Of a stretch of 64,000 nucleotides of DNA, positions 33,894 to 45,305 are shown one piece after another (the stretch's first letter is position 1; every line of letters starts with the position of its first letter). Location: assembly GCF_000471905.2 (NCBI RefSeq), contig NW_006499436.1:3869272-3933271 (forward strand), given 5' to 3'. The position numbers and the translations under genes were made by a program. The notes beneath the pieces are model-generated. The model was not told where the DNA came from, searched no databases, and saw nothing but the letters and a program-made list of their open reading frames with translations. This stretch comes from Amborella trichopoda. Its lineage: Eukaryota > Streptophyta > Magnoliopsida > Amborellales > Amborellaceae.

Positions 33894-34400
33894 TGTTAAA
33901 AAATTAGTGCTTGAACGTACTTGTTTCCATTGACATTTCTTAGTTAAATAGAAGTACAATGTGCAGGAAATCCCTTTGATTATGGGATAGAGTGATAAAT
34001 ATGATACAAATCCCTTTAATTATAAGATAGACAAGATCCCTTTGATTATGAGATAGACATGATACATATCCCTTTGATTTTGGGATAGACATGATCCCTT
34101 TGATTATGGGATGGACATATTTACAACATCATCATCATCATGATTATTGCCTTTTCTCAATTAATTGGGGTCGGCTACACGAATTCTGGTCTGCCATTTT
34201 GCTCTATTAAAGGTCATACCCTCAATGTGGGCATAAGTCCCCAAATTTTTTTGGACTACTTCCAACCATGTCCTTGTGGGCCTACCCCTTGCCCTTTTCA
34301 GTCCTTCTACTTGAATTAACTCGCACCTCCTAACAAGTGTTGTACGTGGTCGATGCCACACATGATCAACCCACACATATGTACAACAAAACAATACATT
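33894..34400 (-). repeat. 5' LTR of the copia element, inverted and interrupted
   Basis: Reverse-complemented, it matches the 3' LTR at 37151-37379: TATTGTTTTGTTGTA, repeated TATCCCATAATCAAAGGGAT, then CACATTGTACTTCTATTTAAC and a terminal AACA. It holds about five copies of the ATCCCTTTGATTATGGGATAG unit. A 247-bp RTE tail (34128-34374) has inserted into it. Confidence 0.88.
34128..34374 (-). mobile_element. 5'-truncated RTE-type LINE tail inside the LTR
   Basis: Flanked by ACATATtTACAAC (34115-34127) and ACATATgTACAAC (34375-34387), a 13-bp duplication with one mismatch. On the minus strand it encodes VEGLKRARGRPTRTWLEV, then MTFNRAKWQTRIRVADPN, the C-terminal end typical of plant RTE-clade polyproteins. 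It finishes in an ATGATGATGATG run, the microsatellite-type tail RTE elements have instead of poly(A). Confidence 0.85.
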
Positions 34401-34421
34401 TTGTTGACCATATCTCCCAAT
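34401..34421 (-). repeat. 21-nt inverted repeat, right border of the inverted copia segment
   Basis: TTGTTGACCATATCTCCCAAT is the reverse complement of 32016-32036 apart from one base. Plus-strand pol coding starts about 10 bases to its right. Confidence 0.9.
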
Positions 34422-34430
34422 AATCAAAGC

Positions 34431-37140
34431 TCAACCTTGCTTCTCTTGATTTATGGCACTGTAATTGGTCAAATTTCACATTCGAATAAAAATGTTTGCA
34501 TTATTTGCCCTGTGGCAAAGAAAACCCGACTACCATTTACTTCTAGTGTCATTACTACAAAATATGCCTTTAGCATGAACCACTGTGACATATGGGGTGG
34601 ATACCAAACTGCTTCACTCTCTGGTGCTCACTATTTTCTCACCATTATTGATGATTTCACTCGTTGCACATGCATGTTTCTCATGAAGTTTAAATCTGAA
34701 ACAAAGACACCTCCAAAATTTCTTTGCCATGGTTAAAACTCAATATCAACGTCAAATTCAGACAGTTAAAACTAACAATGGTACTAAATTTCTTTCCAAT
34801 GACATGAACAATTTTTTACCAATAATGGCGTCGTACACCAACATAATAGTGCATCCTCACCCCTACAAAAATGGGGTGGTGGAACGGAAGCACAAGCATC
34901 TTCTCGAGGTTGCACATGCATTAAGGTTCATAGCAAATCTACCCCTTCAATTATGGGGAGATTGCATCGTTACTGTAGCCTATTTAATTAATAAAATGCC
35001 TACACCATTGTTATATGGTAAATCCCCGCATGAAGTCCTCCTTAACAGTAAACCTGATTATAAGCATCTATGTCAGTTTGGTTGTCTGTGTTATGCACAC
35101 GTCACATCACAAATTTGATACTAGGGCTCACCCTGGCCTCATTGGAGATCCTTTTTGCCAAAAAGGGTATCGCATTTATGATCTTCGAAGGAAAACAATT
35201 TTCATGAACACATATTTCCTTACAACAATATCACTTTACATGAACCACCGACATCCACTGTTTGCCCCATGCCTGTCCCTATTGCCCCATGCCTATCCCT
35301 AACTACTTACCCACCAAATCTATTATCACCACCAAACCCAATATTATTGCGCCTACTCTTCACAGCTCACCACCCATACATGATGTTCCAAACTAGACTT
35401 CCCCACCTATACCACCCCGTTCACCTCCCCAATCACCTGCACCATGTTGATCCACTCTCACAATATACACGTCTTCTTATTTGCAAGATTACCATTGCTA
35501 CCTGGCCAACGCTCTTGCCCATCCCTTGCAATCTTCCTCTTCAAGGCCAGGCACTACTCATCCTTTGACCATTGCTTTATCTTATGACAAACTACCTCCT
35601 ACTCAAAGAGCATATGTGTAGCCTTATCTTCCACTAAAGAACCCTCATCTTTAAAAACTGCTTTAAAATCCCCTAAATGGTGAGATGTTATGGCTGCTAA
35701 GATATGCGCCCTTGAAGAGAACGAAACATGGATCATTACCATAGGGCCAACAACCCATTGGTTGCAAATGGGTCTACAAAATAAAGCATCACCCAGATGG
35801 CTCCATTGAATATTATAAAGCCCGCCTTAAGCAAAGGGCTATCCACAAATGAAGGGTCTTGATTATTATGAGACTTCGCACTTGTCACGAAATTGGTCAC
35901 CGTTTGATGCTTGTTAGCTCTTGCCTCCATCCAACAATGGTCCCTTCATCAATTTGATGCTACAAATGTTTTCCGTCATGGTAACCTAGAGGAGGAAGTA
36001 TACATGCAACTTCCACCCGATTTTGGCCCACATGGGGAGCACCGAGTGTGCAAATTATGAAATTCTTTGGATGGGCTCAAACAAGCCTCTCGCAATTGGT
36101 TTTCAAGGCTATCTGTTGCACTTCATGATGTTGGTTTTCTTCAATCTAAAGCCAATTCTTCCTACTTCACAAACTTATGGCCAACACCGTGTTTATGTTG
36201 TCATCTATGTCGATGACATCATCTACAAAATGATCCCATTGCCATCAACCTTCTAAAACAATTTTTGTAGTCTCCATTCCACATCAAGGATCTAGGCCCC
36301 TTTAAGTACTTCCTTGGCATAGAAGTGGCAAGATCTCTCAACAGAATTTTTCTAAACCAGCATAAACACATGTTGGAAATCCTACAAGATATGGGTATGC
36401 TTGGAGCCAGCCCAACTGCCTTCCCCATAGAACAAAACCTCAAGTTAAATTCTGAGGATGGTGACTTACTCGACGATCCCTCTTCTTATCGAAGACTCAT
36501 TGATCACCTCATATACTTGACAATAACTTGCCCAGACATTGTTTATCGTGTTCATATCTTGAGTCAATTTATGCAAGAACCACGAAAGCCACATCTTGAT
36601 GCCGCCATTCGGCTGCTTCATTATCTCAAAGCCACTCTTGATCACAGGATTCTTTTGTCATCCTCAAGCAAGCTCCACATCATTGGTTACTGTGACTCTA
36701 ATTGGGCAAGCTGCCCCATGACCTGTCGATCAACAAGTGAATATTGCACATTCCTAGGTGACAATTCCATTTCTTGGAAAACTCAAAAACATAACACAAA
36801 ATCTCGTTCTCGGCAAAGGCTGAGTATTGATCCATGGCACTGACCTGGTTAAAGTATCTTCTTTATGATCTTCGAATTCCTCATAACAACCCATTATCAT
36901 GTTATGTGTTAACAAAGCCACTCTACATATCGCTGCTAATCCTGTTTTTCATGAGAGAACTAAGCACATAGAACTCAACTACCACTTAATTTGTGAAAAG
37001 CTCCAATGTGGACTGTTAAAAACCGCCTACCTCCATACTTCCAACCAAATCGCAGATATCTTCACCAAGGTCCTTGGACGAGAATGCTTCCATCATCTTA
37101 CAGGCAAGTTGAGCATGATTTCTATACATGCTCCAACTAA
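34431..37140 (+). pseudogene. Copia pol: pre-integrase, integrase, RT, RNase H; broken
   Basis: Starts LNLASLDLWHC (pre-integrase region, with CIICPVAKKTRLPF after a frame change). Integrase follows: CDIWGGYQTASLSGAHYFLT, then VKTNNGTKF, where the catalytic Asp is Asn (34774-34776), and NGVVERKHKHLLEVA with the Glu kept. RT follows from about 35700 in several frames, with HQFDATNVFRHGNLEEEVYM, LKQAS and YVDDI (about 36205). RNase H shows IIGYCDSNWASCPMTCRSTS. The C-terminus QIADIFTKVLGRECFHHL leads to the purine tract AGAGGGAGCA at 37141-37150. Stops and frame changes throughout. Confidence 0.9.
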
Positions 37141-37150
37141 AGAGGGAGCA

Positions 37151-37379
37151 TTAGGATATATGGTCAAACAAATGCATTGTTTTGTTGTAAACATGTCTAT
37201 CCCATAATCAAAGGGATTTATGTCATTTCTATCCCATAATCAAAGGGATTTCTATCCCATAATCAAATAAATTTGTATCATGTCTATCCCATAATCAAAG
37301 GGATTCCTACACATTGTACTTCTATTTAACAGTGAAATGTCAAAAGAAACAAGTGCATTCAAACACCAATTTTCTAATA
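37151..37379 (+). repeat. 3' LTR of the copia element
   Basis: Follows the purine tract directly. It carries four copies of TATCCCATAATCAAAGGGAT and ends AATTTTCTAATA, against AATTTTTTAACA in the inverted 5' LTR. The 5-bp flank GCGAC follows. Confidence 0.88.
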
Positions 37380-37384
37380 GCGAC

Positions 37385-39741
37385 AAACTGGTGAGGGAAA
37401 AACCACTCATCAATTGGGCGTCAGAAAATAAGTAGCACTGGGAAAAAGAAATTATGATGATGGGATTAAGAGGGCAAATTATAAACCTTATGACCAAAGA
37501 CCATTGTGTTTGTATGGAGCTTACCATCTACAGTGCCATTTTCTAAAGCAAAAACAATTATAGACAAATGCTATTTTGTTGGGCAAGAACATTAGTGCAT
37601 TGAGTGTAGCAGCCACTATTTTGGTTCCCTATTAAACTCTCCAATCTTAGAATCTTTCTATCAATCACCACTGCTAATTACTTTTTAAGCCAATGATACA
37701 AAATTGAAAGCTAGAATAAATAGGCATCTCACTGGCAAACAGAACCAGGAAACACCAAAGCATGCAAACAACAGGCGCTTATCATAAATTTTGATGGAAG
37801 ATCAAAAAGACAACCGTTGACTTTATAAATAGAAAGTAATAGCACAGGGCATAACCAGATCAAGTGTAGAATACACAATAGAAGATAATCAAACATGACA
37901 AGCCAGTTTGCAAGAGATGTATTGGAACATTTTTGCACTTGATTTCACAATAAACCTCCCCACATAACTATGAACACAAGCACTCTTTGCATTCAACTAA
38001 TCAAAATGTATTACTATTGCTGGTCCAACATGTTGGTTTGAAAAAAAAGACCTAAAGGTTGAGTTTTATCGACAAATAATCACGACCCAATACATAAACC
38101 ATTGGCAACAGCATGGAATAGATATTTAGTACAAGTGTAACTAAATTTGAAGTCCGCAATTACACACAATACTCAAAGATCCATCTTTTGGAATAACATG
38201 TACAATTGCGAAGATTTTCTTAGCCATCTAGACCAACTTAAAGTGAAAACTTCTTTTTAAATTTGAGAATAAACTGTCAATAAAACTATGTACTATATCA
38301 CAACAAATAGAACGCTTTAAACTGATCGAAGTAAACAAATAACAGATAGAAGAGGCTTTCAATTATTTTTGTTGTCTGATTCAGTTTGCTTACATCAAAT
38401 CATGATATTTGGAGAAACATTTGGGGTGTCTGGTAAAACATCAAATGAACTAGAAAAAGCCACATTGATGGGCAAGGTGATAGGGGGGCTTTAGGCTAAA
38501 AATTGGAAATAGATTGGTGTGATGCCATGCCGTTTAGGAGTATTGATATTTTTCTATCTTTCTCTTATTTTAATCGATAAAGATCTATTTGAAGCTTAAT
38601 TTCAACAAAAGCTAAAGCTAATGGACTATGTTGAAGATAATTTTGGCAAAAGCTTTAGAGAGAGCAATATAGCTTGGGCTTGGGTGGTTTGAAGCTGACG
38701 GTTAACAGTGCTATATCTCAAGTTCAAGTCCTACCACTAGACTACCCCAAAATGGAAACAAACAAAAACAAAAACCAAAAAAAAAAGAAAAGGAACTCTA
38801 GAGAATGTAGACATACCCCGTTGTGTCCTTTGAGCTTTTTTTTTGGGGGAGAAAGACTAATTTTAATAAATGAAAATAAAATACCATTTATTAAATAAAA
38901 GAAGGCACAAGATGGGCGCTCAGACAACAGGTGGAGGGAGATGGAAAGAGAACGAGAGACAGTAAGAGAGGGGTAAAATAGCTCTCTTTTTTTTTGTTTT
39001 AGGAGCATAAATGGTAAATGATAGAAAACGGAAAAACGATCAACTATACTAGTATCATACAATCTATGCAGACCAATAAACAGGGTATAAACTATCTGTC
39101 CGCCTAGTAAACAATCAACATGGGGGACCACATTATAATCATAATCACATTTCCCCAAGAAAATCCCATTAAAACAGATTGGGTTAAATCATAAAATATT
39201 CGTAAATGATCCAAAAGAAGCAACTCATTTAACATCATGCAAGTACACCAAATATTAACAAATAGCACAGAAGAGGAAAGGAAACCCACATTGAATCAAA
39301 ATACAATGTCATCAGCAAATAACCCCAAAAAAAAAAGCCCATTCAAGAACACAAGAAAATTTATCAAACATTAGCAAATAATCCGAAAGAAAAAACCCGT
39401 TTAATTACAATGCAAATCCACCAATTATCATCAAATGACTGAAAGCACAAAGCTAATCACTACACATCAACAGAAGAAGGGAAAAAAATTACAGAGCAGC
39501 TTCAATGAACCCAATAGAGAATACTAATGCCATAGCCTAAACATGAAAAAGAAAGAAAAGAATATCACAGAGTCCAACAAATATGCATTAGGAAGACAAA
39601 AATAAGTAGAAATGATGAGAAAAAGCCATGAAATTCAAAAGAGCAAAAAATTGATAAGCATTAAGAATGAGAGAGAAAATTGAGAAAGAGAACTAAAACG
39701 CATTGCCAAAGAGAAAGAGAAACGACATTAGAGCACAATAC
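37385..39741. other. Intron 1 of the host gene, 5' part
   Basis: AT-rich with no coding sequence. 38655-38800 is a weak SINE candidate: a box A-like TAGCTTGGGCTTGGGTGG is followed by a box B-like AGTTCAAGTCC (about 38718-38728) and an A-rich tail. 39170-39430 carries loosely repeated AAATAATCCGAAAG/AAACCC segments. Confidence 0.35.
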
Positions 39742-39819
39742 CGGGTTAGTAGACTGGATAGTGGAGGAGAAGAGACCGCGGGAAGGAAGATCGAGAAGGT
39801 ATTTAGAGGCTCCCGCCAT
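39742..39819 (-). CDS. Host gene exon 1 with the start codon
   Basis: The ATG at 39819-39817 lies in AACAATGGC, an excellent plant initiation context. It encodes MAGASKYLLDLPSRGLFSS and TIQSTNP, 26 codons, and ends on a whole codon at CCG|GTATTG. The N-terminus has small and hydrophobic residues with Arg, but I see no clear transit peptide. A stop-free, well-initiated start next to a pyrimidine/purine-repeat leader supports a genuine host gene. Confidence 0.85.
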
Positions 39820-40045
39820 TGTTATTACCTTCTGCGATGAATTTGGGCTTTCCTTTTCTTCTTGTTGCTATCGCACTCAAAACCAATGGTAAAAAGACAT
39901 CATGCACAAATACCCGTACCGAAAATAAAAAAAATAGAGCCAGAGTGTTTTGCACACGAGTCCTAAATTTTTAGCAAGCTCTTTGTCTCTTAATAAAATA
40001 TAGTAGCCTCTTCTCTCTCTCATCCTTCTCTCTCTCTACCGGTTT
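39820..40045 (-). promoter_or_regulatory. Presumed leader and core promoter of the host gene
   Basis: Upstream of the ATG (minus strand) are an AG-rich leader (AACAAGAAGAAAAGGAAAG), a TATA-like CTATATTTTATTA at 40004-39991, about 170-185 bp from the ATG, and GAGAGAGA clusters at about 40010-40040. GA repeats are common in plant promoters. No start site is proven. Confidence 0.4.
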
Positions 40046-41254
40046 TTGCGGTGCAACACTGGGCGAGGAAACCTCGAGAGAGGGAACGGGAGCACGTATA
40101 TTCAACGTGTTTATGGCATAGAGCATCACTTTAACCACAAGATGTTATGATCCCGGGAGGAACATAATGTGTGTTTTTTGGGCAAGCTTTCAATACTTTC
40201 CCTACCGCATCAAACCATATGTTTCCCCCTATCCAACCGTCCATTCTGAATGGACGCCTGAGATGACCCTAATCGCAATGTTATATTTCTATATTATTCT
40301 TTTAAAAAAAATTAAAATTATTTTGACACCAAATTTGGGTGCCACTCCTCTCTTGAAATCGTACTTGTAGAAACTATAAAAAATATTATCTATAAATGAA
40401 ATAACTAAAATACCTTTAAAAGTTTTAAATAGTATTTTGGTCATTATATTCAATCGAAAAAAAAAATTAGGTGTGCCTCATTGAGATGATGGTACATACC
40501 AATTTTTATATTCGTATAATTTATAAAAATAAATATTCTGAGACATCGAATCTAGATTAAACGGTCAGTGGCTCACTTGATCTAAATTAAACAACTGGGG
40601 GAAGAATCTTATATGCAGTAGGGGAAGTATAAAAACCTTACCCATATTTATTTTGTCAAGTAGATCTCTATGTAGGAGTATTTTTTAGACTATAGAATTT
40701 GGAGATGTAACCTTGTTTACCTGCGAGATCTACGCAAAACATAGAACTTAAAGCCCATTCTACTTTGATTATGTATAAACTTCTCCATCATCGTCAAAGT
40801 CTTTTTTTAAGCATTTAGGATCGACTACACGAATCATGGTCTGTCATTCTACTCTATTAAGGGTCATACCCTCGATGAGGGCCATAAATCTCATAATGTA
40901 GATTCAAAATTCCAGTATATTCAAAATCCATAGAAAGTTTTGGTGAAGTTTTATATTGGCTACTTATAGCTACGTGCCTAACAAAATCCACCTCCTTTAC
41001 CTGAGCTTTAAGATGGGTTAAGAAAAAGTTTAACGTCCCCAGCCTTCTTATACATATTCATGTACAAAATTGTTATTTTAAATTTAGTAGAGATGCAAGG
41101 TCCCAACGAATTACGATTTATGAAAAATTAGTCTTGAAAGACCTTTTCTTTGCGAACCATCAACAGGTCAGTCTAGATTTGCACCGAGCCAAAAGAGAGT
41201 TTGAAATCAATGAGGAAATCAGAGAAATGGATTTTAAAAGATTTTAGAAACAGG
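40046..41254. other. Upstream intergenic DNA with a second RTE tail
   Basis: Apart from 40793-40892 nothing is recognised. That segment, on the minus strand, matches the RTE tail at 34128-34374 (compare GGATCGACTACACGAATCAT here with GGGTCGGCTACACGAATTCT there, and the shared AAGGGTCATACCCTC) and ends in a short ATGATG-like run. Confidence 0.6.
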
Positions 41255-41263
41255 AAAAAACAA

Positions 41264-41531
41264 GAGAAAATTACCTAAAAATTCGTTATAATTTATATTA
41301 CGGATATACCAAATAGTTTTCGTTATTACAGTTGTATCCAATTTTTATCTTCTATAATGTTATTTTAAAAAAAAACAACTTTACCCTTTTTTGGATGTTG
41401 AACATCCGAATTTGTGGGTTTTTCGGATGTTCAACATTCGAAAATGGACGCAAGTTAAAACATTCAATTTGGTATTTTCGGATGTGCAACATCTGAATTT
41501 ATGGTATTTTCGGATGTTGAACATCCGAAAA
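41264..41531 (+). repeat. Left TIR of the MULE
   Basis: Matches the right TIR, inverted, over the whole length: ACGGATATACCAAATAG, GTTATTACAGTTGT, TTTTATCTTCTATAATG, then palindromic units built on the half-sites TTCGGATGTT and AACATCCGAA, and GCAAGTTAAAACATTCAAT. Four palindromic units are present; the right TIR has five. Confidence 0.92.
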
Positions 41532-41700
41532 TAGTTAGAGAGATAAAAATTTCATATTTTCATTTTTGGTTGTTGAACAACCGAAAATATGTTGAGTTCG
41601 GTTGTTCAACAACCGCAAATTTTCGGGCTAAATTTTCCCGCTCATGGCGGAAAGTTTATTTATTTATTTTTATAAAGTTGGGGAAAATAGACAAATGCAG

Positions 41701-41826
41701 TATCTTTCGCGCATCATACCCCTTGTATTGTCCCCTAATAAGTATCATTCGCGCATCATACCCCTTGTACTGTCCCCTAATAAGTATCTTTTGCGCATCA
41801 TGCCCCTTGTACTGTCCCCTAATACA
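41701..41826 (+). repeat. Minisatellite, 42-bp unit, three copies
   Basis: GCGCATCATACCCCTTGT recurs in units starting at 41701, 41743 and 41785. The 42-bp period is a multiple of three, so a translated repeat (SRIIPLVLSPNK) results, but I see no evidence that it is coding. It lies just inside the left TIR, in the leader of the transposase gene. Confidence 0.9.
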
Positions 41827-42329
41827 GTAACCCATAAAGTTGAAGAGCTTGATTCACTATTTGGACGTGATTGGTACGGTTCATATGATTGCCTTATACT
41901 GTTGATGAATTTATGTTTATTTTTGGATATTTTATATGATATTATATTTTGTCATCAATATTTGTTGTGTATTGTTGATTAATAAATAAAATTTATTTAA
42001 TATTGATGAAGTTGTTTGTTTTATATAATTATTTGTTGTTTGTATTATGTTCATATATTGTATTCCTTGTTTTGGCTAAATATTGTTCAACTTGTTTGTT
42101 TGTATTAAAATTTGTTGTTTATTTTGTATTTATTTGAGTACTTGTTGTTTTCTTTTATTTATTGTTTACTAGTCACGTTTTTAGTAGTACACTATTTCAA
42201 TCTATTATGTAATACTTAGATTTTATGAATCCTAAAGTAGCCAGAAATATCCAAAATTTTGGTATTTCTTATTGTATTGATTTTTTGTAACACAAAATTT
42301 GCTATTCATTTAATACAATAGCAACGACG

Positions 42330-44580
42330 ATGGCTACTAAGGGAGTGCAACTGGTATTCCAATATGGGGGGTCACTTGAGACGAATGCAGATGATGAACG
42401 TTTTATTTATAAAGGGGGAAAAGTGAAGGTCACCAAGTATAATAGAAATAGTTCCTTGGAGGAACTAAAAAGTCATTTTAGTAATTCAACCAAGTGTGAT
42501 CCAAACAAATTAGCTATTATGTACCATAACACAAGTCTATCTAGTGGGCTTGATTTGATTGATGTAAGTGATAATACAGATGTATCTTTTACGTTGGGAG
42601 GGGAATCTTCGAGAATTGTATATATATTGCCGCTACAATGGAGCCACAACATGAATATGTTGCTAATGGCCCATCTTCAAGGAATAGGTATATCTACAAT
42701 TTATTTTTTCATCTGTAAATTGCTTTATTTTAATCTTACATGTACAGAAATTGTTGCTTCATCTTACACTCTATCTTTTGTCAACAGTCGACGTAACGCT
42801 TTACCTGATTAAGTTCAAAACATTCAAGTGGCCCCCAACTCTGAGCTTGTACCAGAGCGTGATATGGAGGATATTGAACCACTAGAGAGTTCATGTAGAG
42901 GAGTTGGTAACGAGGTTCAATTGAATGTTGGGCAATTTTTTGAAAATGTTAATGAATGTCAGCATCATCTAGTTGATTTTGCAATCCACAATAATTTGTT
43001 CTAAAGTTTGACAACAGTGATTGGGACGGGTGTGCGCAAGTTGCAAGGCAGGAGGATGTACATGGCAAGTGCGGTACTTACGAGTTGACTGTACCGCATA
43101 CTTTAAAGTGAAGTCTATGGTTAAAGAGTACGAATGTAGTGGTCCAATGAGGAGGGTCCATCAGCCACTAGCTCGTAGTGATTTGGTGACAAAAAAGATT
43201 AAAGGCCGCCTTATTGACCAACCAAAAATTAAAGCAAAAGATATCGTAAAGGATGTCCAACGTGATCACGGGGTCAGACTTTCCTACATGCAAGCTTGGC
43301 TGGGAAAAGAGCTTGCTAGAAAGATGATAGATGGATCATATGAACAACAATACCATAACCTCCTCCTGTATATGGAGCATATTTAAAGAAACAACCCGAA
43401 AACCGAAGTTCGCATCTATACAGATGAAGGCAGGTTCAAACGACTATTTATTGCTTATCGTCCATGCATTATGGGTTTTGTTAATGGATGTAGGCCACTA
43501 ATAAGTATTAATGTGACATTCTTAAAAGGAAAGTATCAAGGCATATTATTATACATCATCGCGCTAGATGCAAATAATGGGTTTTTCCCATTGGCATTTA
43601 TAGTGGTTAAGAAGGGAAACTATCAGAGTTGGTATTGGTTCTTAAGTATATTGAGTGAGCTATTGAATGAGTGTCTTAATCTGCCTGTCTTAACAATTAT
43701 ATCATATCGACAGAAAAGCCTGTCATAAGCAATAGAGAAATGATTTCTCACATGTTTTCCATCATTCTGCATGCGATATATGAGAGAGAACTTCAGGGGC
43801 TTATGAATAAGTCAGCAAGTACCCGTAAAGCAACAATTGGTGGGTTTGAAAAAACAATGTTTGATATACAGTGTGCCGACCCAAAAGCATATGAGTGGAT
43901 TAAGAATATTCCCCCCAATTTTTGGGCAGATGCCTATTTTTCAGGGTCCAAATACAGTCATCTTACCTCTAACATGGCCGAGCCTTTCAATGCTTGGATT
44001 TTATCTTCTCTCATTACAATGTGTGAAGAAATAAAGGTACAATTGATGACCAGATTTGAAGAGAAGAGGGTGTTAGGTAATACTTGAAGTGGCATGTTAG
44101 TACCGAAGGCTTAAGAATTGCTCGACTTGTGAAAGATAAAGGCTCGATTTTTGCACCCAGTTATATCCGCCATGGACACGCAATTTGAGATCCACTATCT
44201 TGGAAAGAAGTATGTTGTCGATTTAACGCATTGGACGTGCAATTGTAGAAAATGGCAACTCAGTGGCATTCCGTGTGCTCATGTCATTGCAGCTATTAAC
44301 CATATGCATTTGGATCCCACTGCGTACTGCCTTAATTATTTTACAGTGGAATACTTTAAAAGGGTCGTTTAAACTCCCTTTGGGCCTGTCCCACATGATA
44401 TTGAGTTGACACGTATGTTCAACCGAGACAGTATTGCCACCAAGGACTACACGCCTTCCCAAAAAGCCAAAGAAGCAATGAAGAATATCCAAGACTGAAC
44501 AGTCAATCACTAGGCCTTTGAAGTGAAAACGATGCGGGGCAGTGGGTCATAATAAGAGGACATGCAGAGAACCGATAGAG
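42330..44580 (+). pseudogene. MULE transposase (mudrA type), inactivated
   Basis: The ATG at 42330 opens a PB1/ubiquitin-like N-terminal region (VQLVFQYGGSLETNADDERF, IYKGGKVKV). A 100-bp intron with GT/AG ends (42688-42787) appears next, since reading across it gives ANGPSSRNSRRNALPD. The MuDR-type DNA-binding region follows (GQFFENVNECQHHLVDFAI, CKAGGCTWQVRYLRVD). The transposase core has RLFIAYRPCIMGF, GCRPLISINVTFLKGKYQG and LYIIALDANNGFFPLAF. In this family the first catalytic residue is Asp in the IDxTFLKG motif; here it is Asn (AAT, 43510-43512). The SWIM zinc finger is intact (CNCRKWQLSGIPCAH, near 44240). A C-terminal CCHC knuckle (CGAVGHNKRTC, about 44533) has its first Cys changed to TGA. 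Several other stops and frame changes. Confidence 0.92.
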
Positions 44581-45305
44581 TGAATTACTTGTTGTCAATA
44601 ATTTATTATTGTATCGAATTATGACTGGAGTGAATTCGATGTTCTCAATATTGTGTTGTTATAGGTGACGAAACGAGAGATAAATTGGATGGTTATTTTA
44701 TTACAGATCCAATCATTTGGTCATCAAGGAACAAAAACAACGGAGTAGATAAAAAGAATCTCTGTTACAACACTTAATTTAAATATTTATATCTCTCATC
44801 TTTTTCATTCCTTTCCACCCCGATAATTAGAATAAAAAAAAGGCGAATGCCAACGCATCTGAGAAGAAACGATTAATCTCTATCCGATTGGAATTTTGTG
44901 TTGTCGTAAATCTTCCAATGGAGAATTCGGAGCCCCTTCTGAAACTATTATGAGTTTGGCATTTTGAAAGCTATTTTAGATTGCAAGTAGGCTATGTTAA
45001 TTTGTAAAGAATTTATTCAAAAAATGAAAAAGTTGCATATAGATGAGAAATGCAGAGCATTCGTAGCCATACGACTATTGGGTTAAATAATAAATTAGTA
45101 TTCTCAAAAAAATAAAAAAACTTAGACTCCTGAAACTTGATTATATTAAGTAATTTACATCAAAAGATGAATTGACTTTATTCAATTTTTGGCTTCACAT
45201 TTACAATTTCACATCAGCTCTCTAGGTTGTATATGAATGACATGTTTGCAAATGACTAAACAATAAAAGAAAATTGGTTTTTGCAACTTATAAGTGATAT
45301 TTCAC
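44581..45305. other. MULE interior between the transposase and the palindrome array
   Basis: AT-rich, no coding pattern recognised; presumably the 3' flank of the transposase gene. Confidence 0.4.

Larger units (their letters stand above)
32015..37379 (+). mobile_element. Ty1/copia element with its 5' half inverted in place
   Basis: The outer ends are flanked by GAGAC (32010-32014) and GCGAC (37380-37384), a 5-bp duplication with one mismatch. Plus-strand pol and the 3' LTR occupy 34431-37379. Gag, the primer-binding site and the 5' LTR occupy 32037-34400, but on the minus strand. The two borders of the inverted part carry a 21-nt sequence in opposite orientation (32016-32036 and 34401-34421, one mismatch). 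The 32016 copy matches the start of the LTR. The simplest reading is one integrated element whose 5' half flipped between short inverted repeats. The protease region between the zinc knuckle and the pre-integrase domain is not present. A hAT-like element and an RTE tail inserted into the inverted half. Confidence 0.82.
5928..39819 (-). other. Host gene locus: four exons across about 34 kb with three transposon-filled introns
   Basis: Four minus-strand exons splice in phase. Exon 1 (39742-39819, 78 nt) ends on a whole codon. Exon 2 (28090-28135, 46 nt) ends after one base of a codon. Exon 3 (17504-17633, 130 nt) supplies two bases, 42 codons and two bases. Exon 4 (6036 down to 5928) starts with the last base. 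All junctions have GT donors (CCG|GTATTG, CAG|GTTAGT, AAG|GTACAC) and AG acceptors (GCACAG, TTCCAG, TTGGCAG) after pyrimidine-rich tracts. The product would be about 120 residues, basic and lysine-rich. From memory it resembles a small conserved plant protein family whose longer members end in a SAP-like putative nucleic-acid-binding domain; this is unverified. Introns of roughly 11.5, 10.5 and 11.6 kb hold LINE, LTR, copia, hAT-like and RTE sequences. Confidence 0.85.

Noticed and set aside
41501..41982. Two overlapping frames in and just inside the left MULE TIR
   Set aside because: They translate the TIR and the 42-bp minisatellite. There is no domain, and the transposase start is further on at 42330.
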